Origin: Sarcophilus harrisii
Lineage: Eukaryota > Chordata > Mammalia > Dasyuromorphia > Dasyuridae
Length of the DNA stretch: 64,000 nt
Assembly: GCF_902635505.1 (NCBI RefSeq)
Contig: NC_045432.1
Coordinates: 7,561,275 to 7,625,274, forward strand
Reading direction: 5' to 3'
Shown here: positions 12,474-24,000 of the stretch, piece after piece
How positions within the stretch are numbered: position 1 is the stretch's first letter
Layout of the letters: each line of letters opens with the position of its first letter
Made by a program: the position numbers and the translations under genes
The notes under the pieces: model-generated
What the model was told of the DNA's origin: nothing
Database searches by the model: none
What the model saw: only the letters and a program-made list of their open reading frames with translations

Positions 12474-12615
12474 TTTTTTTCCTGAGGCAACTGGGGTTAA
12501 GTGACTTGCCCAGGGTCACACAGATAGAAAGTGTTGAGTGTCTGAGATCATATTTGAATTCGGGTCCTCCTGACTTCAGGGCTGGTGCTCTAACACTGCG
12601 CCACCCAGCTGTCCT
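12474..12615 (-). mobile_element. Marsupial tRNA-derived SINE (WSINE/MIR-like)
   Basis: Reads on plus as a T-run, CTGAGGCAACTGGGGTTAAG, CTTGCCCAGGGTCACACAG, 'gggtcctcctgacttcaggg', then 'gcgccacccagctgtcc', which is the reverse complement of a tRNA-headed SINE. The poly(A) end corresponds to the T-run at 12,474. Confidence 0.9.
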
Positions 12616-12721
12616 GATTATAGCTATTATTAATTACACTTGATCTTCACTACTTAAAAAGCTTGATATAGATAGGTGGTACATTCTGCTAGCTAGTTGC
12701 TCGAGGCAGGTGGCATTATAT

Positions 12722-12935
12722 TGTTCAGAGCTCCCAATCTGGAGTCAGGAAAACCTGAGTTCAAATCCAATCTCAGATATCGACTGGCTATGTGACCCTG
12801 TGAAAGTCACTTCACCTGTTTTGCTTCGGTGCCCTTGTGTGTAAAATGAGGATAGTTACCTCTCTCCCAAAGTTGTTGTGAGGTCAAAATAAGATAATAT
12901 TTAAGATAAGCACTTAGAACAATGCCTGTTTTCCT
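12722..12935 (+). mobile_element. MIR/CORE-SINE
   Basis: Sense MIR-type sequence: 'ggagtcaggaaaacctgag', 'atgtgaccctgtgaaagtca', 'gtaaaatgaggatag', and a 3' segment 'gataagcacttagaac'. Confidence 0.85.
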
Positions 12936-12937
12936 CC

Positions 12938-13270
12938 ACTGTATATGGCACTTTCACAAAAACTGACCATATAGCAGGGCATAAAACCCTCAAAAATAAA
13001 TGTAGAAAAACAGAAATATTCAATGCATCCTTCTCAGACCATAACACAATAAAAATTACATTCAATAAAAGGCCTTGGAGGGTCAGATTAAAAATTAACT
13101 GGAAGCTAACCTAATCCTAAAAACGAGTGGGTCAAAGACCAAATTATATAAGCAAGCAATAATTTCATTAACGATGACGACAATGAGACAACATACCCAA
13201 ATTTGTGGAATGCAAAGGGAGAACTTTATTTTTTTGAATACTTAGATCAATAAAAAAGAAAAAGAAGAGC
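12938..13270 (+). mobile_element. L1 ORF2 fragment (endonuclease-side)
   Basis: The sequence resembles mammalian L1 ORF2 just past the endonuclease: 'tgaccatatagcagggcat', 'tcagaccataacacaataaa' and 'gagtgggtcaaagaccaaat'. It is degraded, with stops and indels. Confidence 0.75.
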
Positions 13271-13274
13271 TTTT

Positions 13275-14320
13275 ATATTTTTGACTTGGACAGTCATGTT
13301 TAAGTCTTTATGGCCTGATGGGCACAGCAGACCCTTTTATTTTCCACCATCTCTTCAAACCTGTCCGAGTTCATCTTCGTTGTTTACAAGCCTTAAAAGA
13401 TGGACTCCCTAAGAAAAACTCCCCAGGACCAGATTGGGGGACACACATGGAGAGAATACATGAAACCAGGGTCCATGCATGGTGGCAAAAGTTATCGTGG
13501 TGGTTTATGTGAGAAACTTAATGAACAGATTTTAAAAATAAAAAAGCATGAGTTGGATTGTAAGAAGTTTTCACGGGGTTCACAACACATTTTGGTGATA
13601 AAAAGGGATTTAAGGAAGTGGCAAGTGTTGTTGTAGATAGTGCTGCTGCATACTTACTCTAGTCTTATCTCTGCTTCAGGTCCGAATGCCCCCTTTAATT
13701 TTTTTAGTCTCTGTAAGGTGCTGCTTATAGGAATCACAAATTCAGAAAGCGTTTCTGCTTTGTAATTGTAGATTTATCGAATGGTGTTTTAGCATCATCA
13801 TGTTGTCTGTCTAGTCTTTGCTAACAGATTTGTCATGTGATTTCATGCTTGGTTGTCTTCAAACTCTGTAAAGATTTCAAATCTCCACCTCCAAGCCTCA
13901 ATTAATTGGCTTCTTGTTTCTAAACATGTGTCTGCCTAGCTTATGATAATTATGCCGCCTGAGTAACCCCAAATTCTCATTTTTGTTCCCTAGGAAGACA
14001 GTGTCTATTATACAGGGAGGATTCCTGATCCAGGCCACCGCCCTATTTCTGTTGTGAGAGATTTAACTTGCCCATAGACAGTGCTCTGATTTGGGGGGTG
14101 GAACCTGCCTTCCCCATAGGCAGAGATTCTGAATCCTGCCTCATTCAATACTCTGATCTCATAGTGTCATAGGTCCACTCAGTACGGGTAGACTTCTGTG
14201 TGCCCAAATATTCATTTTATGACAATATACACAATATGAAGCTTCTCTATTTTTTAAAAGATTGTGCCGTAATGACAGTACTTAAGGAAATCACAATGTT
14301 TGAAGTGTTAAATCTGTGAC
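13275..14320. other. Unassigned intergenic stretch
   Basis: No repeat family or gene recognised. There is an open frame of about 78 codons at 13,400-13,636 (plus), rich in Lys and Gly. Its protein is unknown to me and it could be a worn transposon or pseudogene remnant. There is no splice or start context to support a gene. Confidence 0.4.
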
Positions 14321-14324
14321 ATCA

Positions 14325-15215
14325 TCAATCAACATTTATTAAATGCCAACTATGGGCCAACTAGGCTTAAGTACTGGGTATACAAAATGAGGTAAAAAGG
14401 CAATCCCTGCCCAAAAGGGTACAATCTAATACAAGAGACAACATACAAATATGTGCAAACGAGCTGGATGCAAAAGAAATAAGAAATAATTAAGATTGGG
14501 AAAGTACTGGAATTAAGAGGGCTTGGTGAAGACTTCCTGTAGAAGATGGGATTTTTAACTGACACTTCAAGGAAGCCAGGGGTCAGTAGAATAAAGAAGC
14601 ACCAGGGACAGCCAGAGAAAATGCCTAGAGCTGGGAGATGCAGGGTTTTGTTCAGTAAACGGCTTAGAGGTGAGTGTCCCTGGATCGAACGGTGTGTGTT
14701 GGGGATCGAGGTATAGGAACACTGCAAAGGGAGGAGGGAGCTATATTATGAAGAGCTTTGAATGTCAAAGTGAGCATTTTGCATGTGATCCTGGAGGTAC
14801 AGGAGCCACTGGGATTTACTGAGTTTCCTAGGAGGTGACATGGTCAGATCTGTGGTTTAGGACTGGAGTAGGGAGAGACTTGAGGCAGGCAGGCAGCCCC
14901 TGTCCCCACCCCCCAATCCCACCCCCAGCTACTGCTGTTATTGCACCAAAGGGTGACAGTGTCAAGGCATCAAGAGATATTGCAGAGGTGACATCTCATA
15001 GGCTGTGACAACAGCTTGGATACAGGAGGGTGAGAAATAGTGCGGAATTCAGGACGACTCCTAGGTTGTGAGCTGGGGAGGATGGTGCTGTCCTCTACAA
15101 TAAAAGAGAACGTAGAAAGCTTAGAAAAGTTTAGGAGGAAAGATCAGGTGTTTGGTTTTGAAATGCTGTTTTAAGATATTGAACAGGCAGTTGGAGAACT
15201 TCAGGGTCACATGAT
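14325..15215 (-). mobile_element. L2 LINE, antisense, about 0.9 kb
   Basis: Starts on plus with the reverse complement of the L2 3' end ('caacatttattaaatgcca'). It continues through 'ggcttggtgaagacttcctg', 'gaagagctttgaatgtcaaa', 'gaggtgacatggtcagatct' and 'gacgactcctaggttgtgag', the standard order of reverse-complement marsupial L2. Confidence 0.88.
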
Positions 15216-15299
15216 GAACAAGGTGGAGGGCTAGATAACTTTCCAGATGCTCACAGACTTGCAAACTTAGGTAAAACAGGAGCTATGCACAAGAAATAA

Positions 15300-16045
15300 T
15301 ACTTTTTAATATATTTTTTATATATTTTATATTCTGCTACCTTGCTAATGTGACTGTTTCAATTTTTAGTTGAATCTTGAGTTCTCCAAGTAAACCATCA
15401 GGTCATCCACAAAAATTATAATTGTATTAGTTTTTTTTAAAAACCTAAACCTATCTCCCAGTTTCTTGTTCTCGTCTTATTGCTGTAGCTATTTCTGGAA
15501 CTCTAACACAGTAGTGAGTAGATATTCTTAATCTTTAGTACTTCTTCATTATATCTAAAACTAAGAGGTAGCATTATCTGTAATCTACCATGAAAAGGAA
15601 CGGTCCACTTATTCTTGCTTTTCAATTTCTTTTTTCAGGTATGTATTGGTATTGTATTTGTCAAAAGCTTTTAAAAAATCCATGTACTACTGTATTTTTG
15701 TTATTAATATGATCTCATGTAATATTGAGCCAGCCCTGTATTCTTTGTATAACTCCAGCGTAGTCTTCCTGTGTACTTCTTCTGTTTGTGTAGCCTCTTG
15801 GTTAATTTTCAATGATTCAATATTTTTTATTGATATGCATTAGATATTAGTTTATAGTTTATTTTCTGTGACTTCTGTCTCCCTAGATTAGAGATCAGGA
15901 CCATATTTGCCTCGTAAAAGGTCTTTGGTAGGATGTTGTCTTCCTCTGGTTTCACAAACAATTTATGTAATATTATGTTAATTATTCTTTGAATGACAGA
16001 ATTTGCGTGTAAATCCATCTGTTCCTGGGGTGTTTTTTATTTCTT
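15300..16045 (-). mobile_element. L1 ORF2 reverse-transcriptase fragment (antisense)
   Basis: Reverse complement of the L1 RT region: 'attctgctaccttgctaatg' on plus and, further on, 'gtaaatccatctgttcctgg'. Old, with many breaks. Confidence 0.8.
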
Positions 16046-16244
16046 TTAAAAAACCCACAAAGGTTTTCTCTTTACTTTTTGTGCCATCTTTTCCCAATAC
16101 TCTCTCCTAGCCCAATAGAATACTTCTAACAAAGAGTCAGAATTAGGATATAATCTGAATTTTACTGTCCACGTTATTATCATTGTGCATATCATCTGAT
16201 TCCATTTTTCTTTGCTCTGCATCATCAACTAATTCACTCCCATG

Positions 16245-16505
16245 TTTCTGTCAACAAATATTTATTAAGCTCTGAATGTGTGCCAGACATTGTGCTAAGT
16301 ACCCAGGATAAAAAGGTAAAATGGTCCCTGCCTTATAATGGGGGAAGATTACACAATATATATACAGGGTAAACTGGAGGTAATCTCAGAGGGAAGGGAC
16401 TGACACTGAAGGGCAACAGGAAAAACTGTAAGCTGAATAAAGAGAGGAAAGCCAGGATGTGGTACTTGGGAGGATTGAGGATAAGAGCAGAAAGGTTGTG
16501 AAGGG
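16245..16505 (-). mobile_element. L2 3'-end fragment (antisense)
   Basis: 'aaatatttattaagctctga', 'gtgccagacattgtgctaag' and 'tggtccctgccttataatgg' mark the reverse complement of the L2 3' terminus. Confidence 0.8.
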
Positions 16506-16509
16506 CTCC

Positions 16510-16970
16510 TTGTGTACTTCTTCTCATCCTAATTTTCTCTGAATTCTTCATCTTATTTTCTGTAGTTAAATAGTATTTCATCAAATTTATATGCCACAAA
16601 TCCCCAAGTGATTGGCCCCCATCTTGTTTCTATCTTTTTGCTATTTTTGTATATATGAGCCCTGCATTTCATAATTCACATCGTTTTATTACCTGCTCCA
16701 TCTCCATCATATTGGTCTTTTGGGAGTACATACTCTACTCTATTAATGTTATATTTCTGAATCATAGGCTATGAACAACTTGGCAACTTTTCTCAAACAA
16801 GTCCAAATGGTTTTCCAGGATGGTGGGACCAACTCACAGCTCCCCAACAGCGTATCAGTGTGCCTCACTGCCCACAGCATGCTTACTGCTCATGGGAGGG
16901 GAAACTTCAGAGCTGTTTAATTTAGTGACTTGAATCACTGTTTTGTGAATATTGATACTTTTTTCCCTCA
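16510..16970 (-). mobile_element. L1 3' fragment (antisense), degraded
   Basis: Matches the reverse complement of the end of marsupial L1 ORF2: 'ttaaatagtatttcatcaaa', 'ccaggatggtgggaccaact' and 'acagctccccaacagcgtat'. Confidence 0.65.
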
Positions 16971-17612
16971 ATAATTCTATTTTTTAAAATGTTTTATTCA
17001 TATCATTTGACTTCTGCTGATCAGATTTCCACTTGCAGAGAGCTGACATAATCCCAGGACTCTGGGACTGAACATCATAGACACTGGGGCACACCCATAG
17101 AAATCAGTGGGTCTCAGAAACCGGATTATAAAAATATAATAGTAGACAGTGGGCTGGGGTAAGGGAATATCTATACCACAAAGTGGTCAGAAAAGGGGCT
17201 ATAAGCTAGTAGGACCTAGGGGAACATCTTGATGAGGAAGAAGTGCAAGCCTAAGCCTAATGATGTTATTGGGGGCATGGGGTAGGTGTCCATGTGGATC
17301 AAAGGCCTATGAACAAGGAGAGTAGCTGCAAGCCAAAGGCTTGGAGTGTCTTAGGTGTCCCTAAAGTTCTAGAATCACTTGTTGGTCACCATCTTGAGTG
17401 TGTAACTCTAGGAAAATATACCGAGGAGCACAATAAGCATAGTATAACAGGGGCTTGCTAAAGTATATGTAAAGTATAATAAGCCTAACCCTTAGGATGT
17501 GGAAAAAACTGTTTTATTAGGAGAGTATACCAGGGCAGGGGGAGAGGCAACCTAAAGCAGCCTATTTGGCCTTCCCCATGTGACACTGCACCTTAAGATT
17601 TTTAATCAGGTA
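16971..17612. other. Unassigned intergenic stretch
   Basis: Nothing recognised. Purine-rich and moderately GC-rich, without a supported open frame. Confidence 0.4.
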
Positions 17613-17614
17613 TT

Positions 17615-17850
17615 GTAGGTTCAAAATCCAGTCACTTATGAACCATGGGACCCTGGGCCTCAGTTTAACCATATGTAAGATGGCAATGTTGGGAAGGAAC
17701 TCTTAGAAGTCCCTTTCGGTTGGAAGTCTTTCCTGTCCCAACTCCAGTAGAAGATAGGCTTCCTGAAAACAGGGGCTATTTTCCTTGTTCTGTTTGTACC
17801 TCCTATGCCCAGCAGTGCTAGGTGCTCACTGAGGGCTTGCTGAATTGAGT
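17615..17850 (+). mobile_element. MIR fragment followed by L2 3' end
   Basis: A partial MIR ('gggaccctgggcctcagttt') at about 17,615-17,690 is followed by an L2 3' terminus at about 17,735-17,850 ('caggggctattttccttg', 'cagcagtgctaggtgctcac'). Confidence 0.6.
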
Positions 17851-17964
17851 TCAGAGGTTGGATCTTGTGAGTCATCTGTGGAAAGGCAGCAGACGAAACC
17901 ACAAATTAACAGAATTGCCAAGAAAGGGAAACATTTTGGCCCAAGTCGGGCGTTTCATTGAGAG

Positions 17965-18230
17965 GCTGGAAAGAGGAAGCACCACAGTGCACACAGAGTG
18001 CTGGGCCTGGAGTCAGCGAGTCCTGAATTCAAATCCAGCCTCAGACATTGACTAGCTCTGTGAGCTGAAGCAAGTCACTTCACCTTTACCTGCCACAGTT
18101 TCCTCCTTTGTAAAATGGGAATCAAACAGCACGTAGTTCCCAGGGCCGTTATGAGGATCAAATGAGAAAAAATGTGTAAAAGTTTTGTAGACCTTAAAGT
18201 ACAGATAGTATTTATATACGCTCTAGGTCT
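17965..18230 (+). mobile_element. MIR/CORE-SINE, nearly full length
   Basis: Sense order is intact: 'gctgggcctggagtcagcga', 'ttcaaatccagcctcagac', 'gtttcctcctttgtaaaatg' and 'atgaggatcaaatgagaaaa'. Confidence 0.88.
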
Positions 18231-18319
18231 GGAGTGGAAGGAATGAAGTTCGAGTCCTGCTCTGGGGCTTACTATCTGGAGGTGTGCCACCAGTGAGGGG
18301 CTTGGTCCCTTCACATTCT

Positions 18320-18720
18320 ATGATCTTAAATCTATTCAAAGGACCATCAAATGGAAGAGTAAAGATTTGTACCACTTGACTCCAAGGGACAGAGTGAAAA
18401 ATAATGGGCTGGGCTGTTATTGCATCAAGAATGATTTAGGTTTGACGTAAGAAAAACTTACCAATTGAGTGCAGTCCCATGGGATGGACAGGCACGGAAA
18501 GGCTGTGATTCACAGAGCTGGAGCAAACAGTGAGATCAAGGAGATCCCAGATCCACCTTCATCCCTGACCCCAAAGTCCCCAAATGCTGCTGCATCTCTG
18601 CAGGGAAAGGCACCATCCAGCAGAGACTGGATGGCCACTTGTGGGGCATGGCATAGAAGGGAGGGACTCGGGTCCTGTGAAATTCAACCTGGTAATCCAT
18701 TACCTTTATGTTTAGGTGGT
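18320..18720 (+). mobile_element. CR1/L3-type LINE 3' fragment
   Basis: Contains 'agagactggatggccacttg' and 'aggtttgacgtaagaaaaac', typical of the CR1/L3 3' region. Family placement is by memory. Bases 18,721-18,961, just beyond the VAMP7 poly(A) site, hold nothing recognised. Confidence 0.6.
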
Positions 18721-18961
18721 ACCTAAGCCAGGCAATTCAATCTCATTTTCCTTTCTCTACGCACTCGTCCTGTAGATTCCCATAAGATCTTCAGTAACTG
18801 GAGAAACAAATCATCTTAAAACTCTTCAAGATGTCACTGTCACCAGTGGCTCAGATGCTTTTGATTCCTCACTCTGCAAACACTGCCCCACTCTGGCAGA
18901 GGCAACAACCTCCCAGCTGCCAAAATGAAGTCATTGCAGCAAATGTTTTAAAAACAAAGGC

Positions 18962-20977
18962 CACTCACATTTCTGTGCTGTTTTATTTCAAGAGGTGAAG
19001 CTTTTCAATTACGCCGTCAATGAATGCATTCTTTAAGACAAGAGCATCTTTGTTAAAAGTGGTTTTATACAGAAACAGAATCAAGAGCAAAGTCAATTCC
19101 TTGAAACATGCACAGTTTGGTGCACTGGTAACTTGGTGCAGGTGTGGACACAAAAGGGAATTGGAATTCTGAGTAAAGCTATTTTGGTGCTTGTAACCCA
19201 AGGACACAATTCTGTTCTGGACCAAGTGGGCTAAAGTAATGTTTAAAAAAAAAAAAAAAAGATCTGAAAAAGCTACTGTGATGAACTTGACCAATGGGGT
19301 CCTGACAACATGGGGGGGGGCAAGAGAGGAGATAGTAATGCTTTTGATGTATATTTCAGGTTAAGGGGAGGGAAATGTGGGTGTGAAGGAACAGGTAGCA
19401 ATAAAACAGTGTGAATTACGGAACACAGTTACAAGGGTAGGCACTCTGAGCCACACGATGTGATGCATATATAGTCAAGGCACATAGTTAGTTAGGATCA
19501 TTCCAGAGGAGCTGCAATCGGAGAGAACGGAGTAGACATTAATTCTTCAGGTAACAAAGGAGTCAGAGCTTCAAATATAATCTCATAGAAGGGCACTTAT
19601 TGAGAAATCGATAGACGGATCTCTGGCTCCCTTTGAGATGTACACGTACCAATTTCCTAGCTGGCAGGTGTGACCTCTAAACTACATGATCCCTAGCTAG
19701 CTTCCAGATCCGGATTATTACACTGCTTTTGGCTCCTTTTATGCACCATTCTATTTGCTCTCTTTCCATCTCCACTCTAGGCAAGTGATTTTTGAAATCT
19801 CTGAAAACGTTAAGGGCTCCTAACCCCCTAATGAAGGCTCTTTAGTCAGCAAAATGTGCTTTGCTCGGTGACCTGAATTAATTGTGGCCAAGTATTTGCT
19901 AAATCTCTGTTTGGCCATTGACAGACACATGCGCAGGCCCGGCCTTGAAGGATGTGCAGCCTGTAGCTCAGCAGCAACCAAACCCAATACAGGGGATGGG
20001 AAGAGAGAGGTACTCTCAGCTACCACACCAGCTCCATTGCTGACTTGGTATTGAGTTTATTCATTCAAGGCAACACAACTGTTAAGCCCCCATAAGAAAA
20101 ATATTTCCCATGTCCTACTTAAACAACTTCCAAGCTAATCCCAGCTGTTAAGAGTCTCTTTTCCTGTATCGAGCTTGGTCAAAGCAGTTCTACCGCTCTG
20201 GGAACAAGAGGGTGATCTGAAGAGCCCCTCCCCCCAAGAGGACAAAAATACTTAAACAGACAAATAGGGAAAGTAGCTACATTGTTCCAACTTTGGACAT
20301 GAGTAAAACCATCACTTTTTCAACTCAACTGCAAGAGAAAAGCAGAGGAACAGTTTGGTCCATTTTTCTGAACAGGACGCCTCCTGGTTTAAGAACCATA
20401 TGGGATGAATGGGCTTGAGAAATCCCATCGGGTCCTTTCTGTTAATCATTGAGCCGATCCCTACCTGGTTCGCAACGAGAAGTCTTTAGTGGGATCTACA
20501 TGAATGGATGGATGGCACCAATCCCGGAACTTCAACCCCCCAAAGGAGCAAAGGCGTGGCCCTAATACTGATTCTCTACTGGGAATGGTGTCTGTCCATA
20601 CGGATCATGGGGGATGTGGCTGAGATGCATTATTTCAATTCCATTAAAGTGCAAATGCTTCGGTGTATAATGGTCACACCAAAATGTCTGCCCTCTTTAT
20701 TCCCAAGCAGCAACTGGAGAAGTGAGGTGGCTCCATCTGGGTGACAGCAAAGAGTTCAAAATTACAAGTCCCTTTCCAACAAAGGTGGCAGTGGTGCAGA
20801 AGCAGTGACTTGATGGCTCCATTTGGGGGGCACTGGGATATACAAAGAAAAAACCGCAGTCTGGGAACAATGGAAGAAAAGTGGAAGGAAGGGACAGACA
20901 GCAATCAGGAGGAAGTTACTTGGGTTGCTTCTTAAATCCTCGTTCCCTCATATTCTCGGTTTAAGATTGTTCTGGAT
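18962..20977 (-). other. VAMP7: VAMP7 3' UTR
   Basis: About 2.0 kb from the stop codon to the inferred cleavage region near 18,962-18,972. I see no SINE or LINE in it, unlike the flanking DNA, which fits a retained exon. A run of T on the sense strand (A on plus, near 19,244-19,260) lies inside. Two further AATAAA hexamers on the minus strand (20,696-20,701 and 20,056-20,061) could give shorter UTRs of about 0.3 and 0.9 kb. The distal end is inferred from signals, not from transcripts. Confidence 0.75.
18982..18987 (-). terminator. VAMP7: Distal poly(A) signal of VAMP7
   Basis: AATAAA on the minus strand (TTTATT on plus). It is followed in transcript direction by CAGCACAGAAATG and then the GT-rich TGTGAGTGGCCTTTGTTTTT, a plausible downstream element. 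Confidence 0.7.
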
Positions 20978-21046
20978 TTATTTCGCCACACATCTTGGCC
21001 AGGTAAGCCCACCACAGGCAAGCGAGACGATGACGTAGATGAAAAT
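20978..21046 (-). CDS. VAMP7: VAMP7 exon 8 (terminal coding part)
   Basis: The acceptor ATTTCTCCACAG ends at 21,047. 22 codons, IFIYVIVSLACGGLTWPRCV then AK, end with TAA at 20,980-20,978. This completes the membrane anchor and the short luminal tail. Compared with human VFIYIIVSPLCGGFTWPSCVKK the pattern and length are kept, with changes at several positions. Confidence 0.95.
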   Translation of the reverse strand: MFIYVIVSLACGGLTWPRCVAK

Positions 21047-24000
21047 CTGTGGAGAAATGACATTTCTGTTCATGAGCAACGTAGCAAGTACACGGAGGCT
21101 TTTCCATCCAAGGTACATTCATCAGGAATCACCTCACTATACTCCACCATACCCCCTCCGATTCCACCATTCTGAAAGTCAATAACAAGTTGAACAAGTA
21201 CTTTAAGGTTTGCGAACCCTGGTGAGGCAGCTCGAGCACATTACGAAGCAGTAATCTAAGCTCAAGGACCACTGGCTGGTGGCCTAGTACTAAGACTAGA
21301 ACCTAACTACTAGACCTTGAACCTTGAACTGCTGATTCCAAGATCAGTTCTTTCTATCTTTCTATGCTGCTTCGCAAGCTGCATTTCCTTCCTATACAAA
21401 TTGATGGGCTAACTAGGTCTCATTGATCAAACTGGTCAATTCAGAATTTATTTAATTTTTTCAAGTTGGGCACCGATTCCTTTGACAGAACTGGAATTTA
21501 CGGCATTTCAGGTGCAAACGTTAATGGTAGTCGGGGCCAGCTTCTGGCAAAGGGTACCATACCCCAGTTCACTAAGGCTTATCTTAATCATGTAGGAGGA
21601 GGACAGGTCTGACAAATTAAGGGAAACTGAGGATGTCTAGAGAAACAGAAGAGATTTTGTTACACAGACTATATATTTTGTTATATACAGATTACCCAGA
21701 AAGAAAGAAACAAAAGATGAGGAATTTGGAATTCCTCCGGCAGAGATGAAATACTTCTTGACTTATTAATAATAATTTTATCCTCCAAAAGGTATTTGGG
21801 GGAAATTCTATTCTGGATCTGACTTCCACTACTATAGAGGAACCAGCTGCTAGGACAGAAATGCGGGGAATACTGAGGGTGGATGACCACCACCGAAGAG
21901 AGGAAATCTGGGCATCCTCTGACATGACCCTAGACACTTCAAAGGCAAGGATAGGAATGATCTTATGGACTAATATGCTTAAGGAGCAGTCAGCCCAAAG
22001 AAAGGGAACAATTCCAATGAGGAAAAATAGGATTTGAGTATATATGTATGCACAGGGAATCTACCAACTGACTTAAAAGATTTTAAAAATGCAATATATA
22101 CAACATGGCAATAAGGTCAGGGAAGAGGAGGATGGATGAGTGAGGCACTTGTTGTAGATGGACCCTCTGCCACCTCCTGGAGAGACCTAATGACCTCCAA
22201 GCAGGAACAGCATGAAGCTGGGTGACACATGGATGCCAGAGTCTGGATCCAAATGGATCTTAAAAGATGAGAACATTGGGGTGAATCTTATGAGATGAAA
22301 TTTAACAGAGTTTAATATAAAGTCTTGTATTTGGGTAGAAAAAACTTGGTAGCTTCACCAGCATAAAATGAGGAAATTTGGTAGACAGCAGTTTGTTTGA
22401 AAAAGATCTAAGGGGTCTTAATGGACTGCAAGTTTAGTGAGTTAACAGTGTGATGTGACAGCTGAAAAAGCTAACACAACCTTAAAAGAATAAGGAGGTG
22501 ACAATCCTTTTAGACTACAGTTCTAAATAACCAGAATGGTGGCTGGCCTTCTATCATGTCATAGGAACAGGATATATGTAGCCTTGCGAAGAGATGACTC
22601 ATAGGGAACAAGATAGTTAGATTCAAGGGTTTGAAGAGCTGATATGTGAAAGAAAGATTAGACGAGTTTTGGATTGGCCCCAGTTGCCAGCAAGAAATGG
22701 GTAGAGGTTGTAAATTTGGGTTTGATGTCAGGGGGGAAAAAAACAAACTCCCAAACAATGAGAGCAATCCCCAAAGGGAATGGGCTGCCTCCAGAAGTGC
22801 TGAGATTCCCCTACTTGGAAGGCTACAAACCAAAGCTGAATAACTGCTTGCATGTATAATATAATGATGATTCCTTCTCAGCATGCTGCTAAAGTCCCTT
22901 CAAATCAAATTCTGGGATTCTCATGATACAATATTTTTTTGGGAAGCTTTTGATTTTCAAAACATATGCAAGGATAATTTTTTTTCAACATTGACCCTTG
23001 CAAAATCTTGTGTTCCAATCCCCACCCCCACTTCCCTAGATGGCAAGTAACCCAATATATATTAAACATGGTAAAAATATATGCAAAGACAATATATGCA
23101 TACATAGTTATACAATTATCTTGCTGCACAAGAAAAATCCAATCAAAAAGGAAAAAAAAACTGAGAAAGAAAAAATGCAAGCCAACAACAAAAAGAGTGA
23201 AAATACTATGTATGTTGTGCTCCACACTTAGTCCCCACAGCCCTCTCTCTGGGTGCAGATGGCTCTCTTCATCCCAAGACCACTGGAACTGGCCTGAATC
23301 ATCTCATTGTTGAAGAGAACCACATCCATTAGAATTGATCATCATATAATCTTGTTGCCGTGTACAATGATCTCCTGGTTCTGTTCATTTCATTTAGCAT
23401 CAGTTCACGTCCATCTCTCCAGACCTCTCTGAAATCATCCTGTTGGTCATTTCTTACAGAACAATAATATTCCATAACATTCATATACCATAACTTACTC
23501 AGCCATTCTCCAATTGATGAGCATCCACTCAGTTCCCAGTTTCTAGCCACTACAAAAGGGCTGCCACAAACATTTTGGCATGTGTGGGTCCCTGTCCCTC
23601 CTTCAGGATCTCTCTGGGATACAAGCCCAGTAGTAACACTGCTGGATCAAAGGGTATGCACAGTTTCATAGCCCTTTGGGTATAGTTCCAAACTACTCTC
23701 TAGAATGGTTGGATGATGCAATATTTTTTAAAATGTCCTCAAAATCTTTATGATTTTATTTTGCTTTACTTTCATTTTCAAGTATTTTTCCTTTCTCTCT
23801 ATCCTTGGAACAAAGAATGAAAAAAGGAGGAAAAACCCATTTGATAAAACCAACTAATACATCAATCAAATCACAGATACTTGTTACCTCCTCATCTCCC
23901 ATCTAAAAAGAAGAGATCTTAACCATTTATCATCTAATTCAACCCTTCACTGGAGTGAACTCTACTTGACAGTATCTTTACTATTGCATTCATCCTTCCC

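Noticed and set aside
12474-12615. tRNA gene
   Set aside because: The tRNA-like head belongs to a SINE with a MIR-type body and A-tail. No cloverleaf of a working tRNA is kept.
13400-13636. A possible small gene of 78 codons
   Set aside because: The peptide is not recognised, there is no start or splice context, and L1 sequence lies directly upstream. Left as unassigned.
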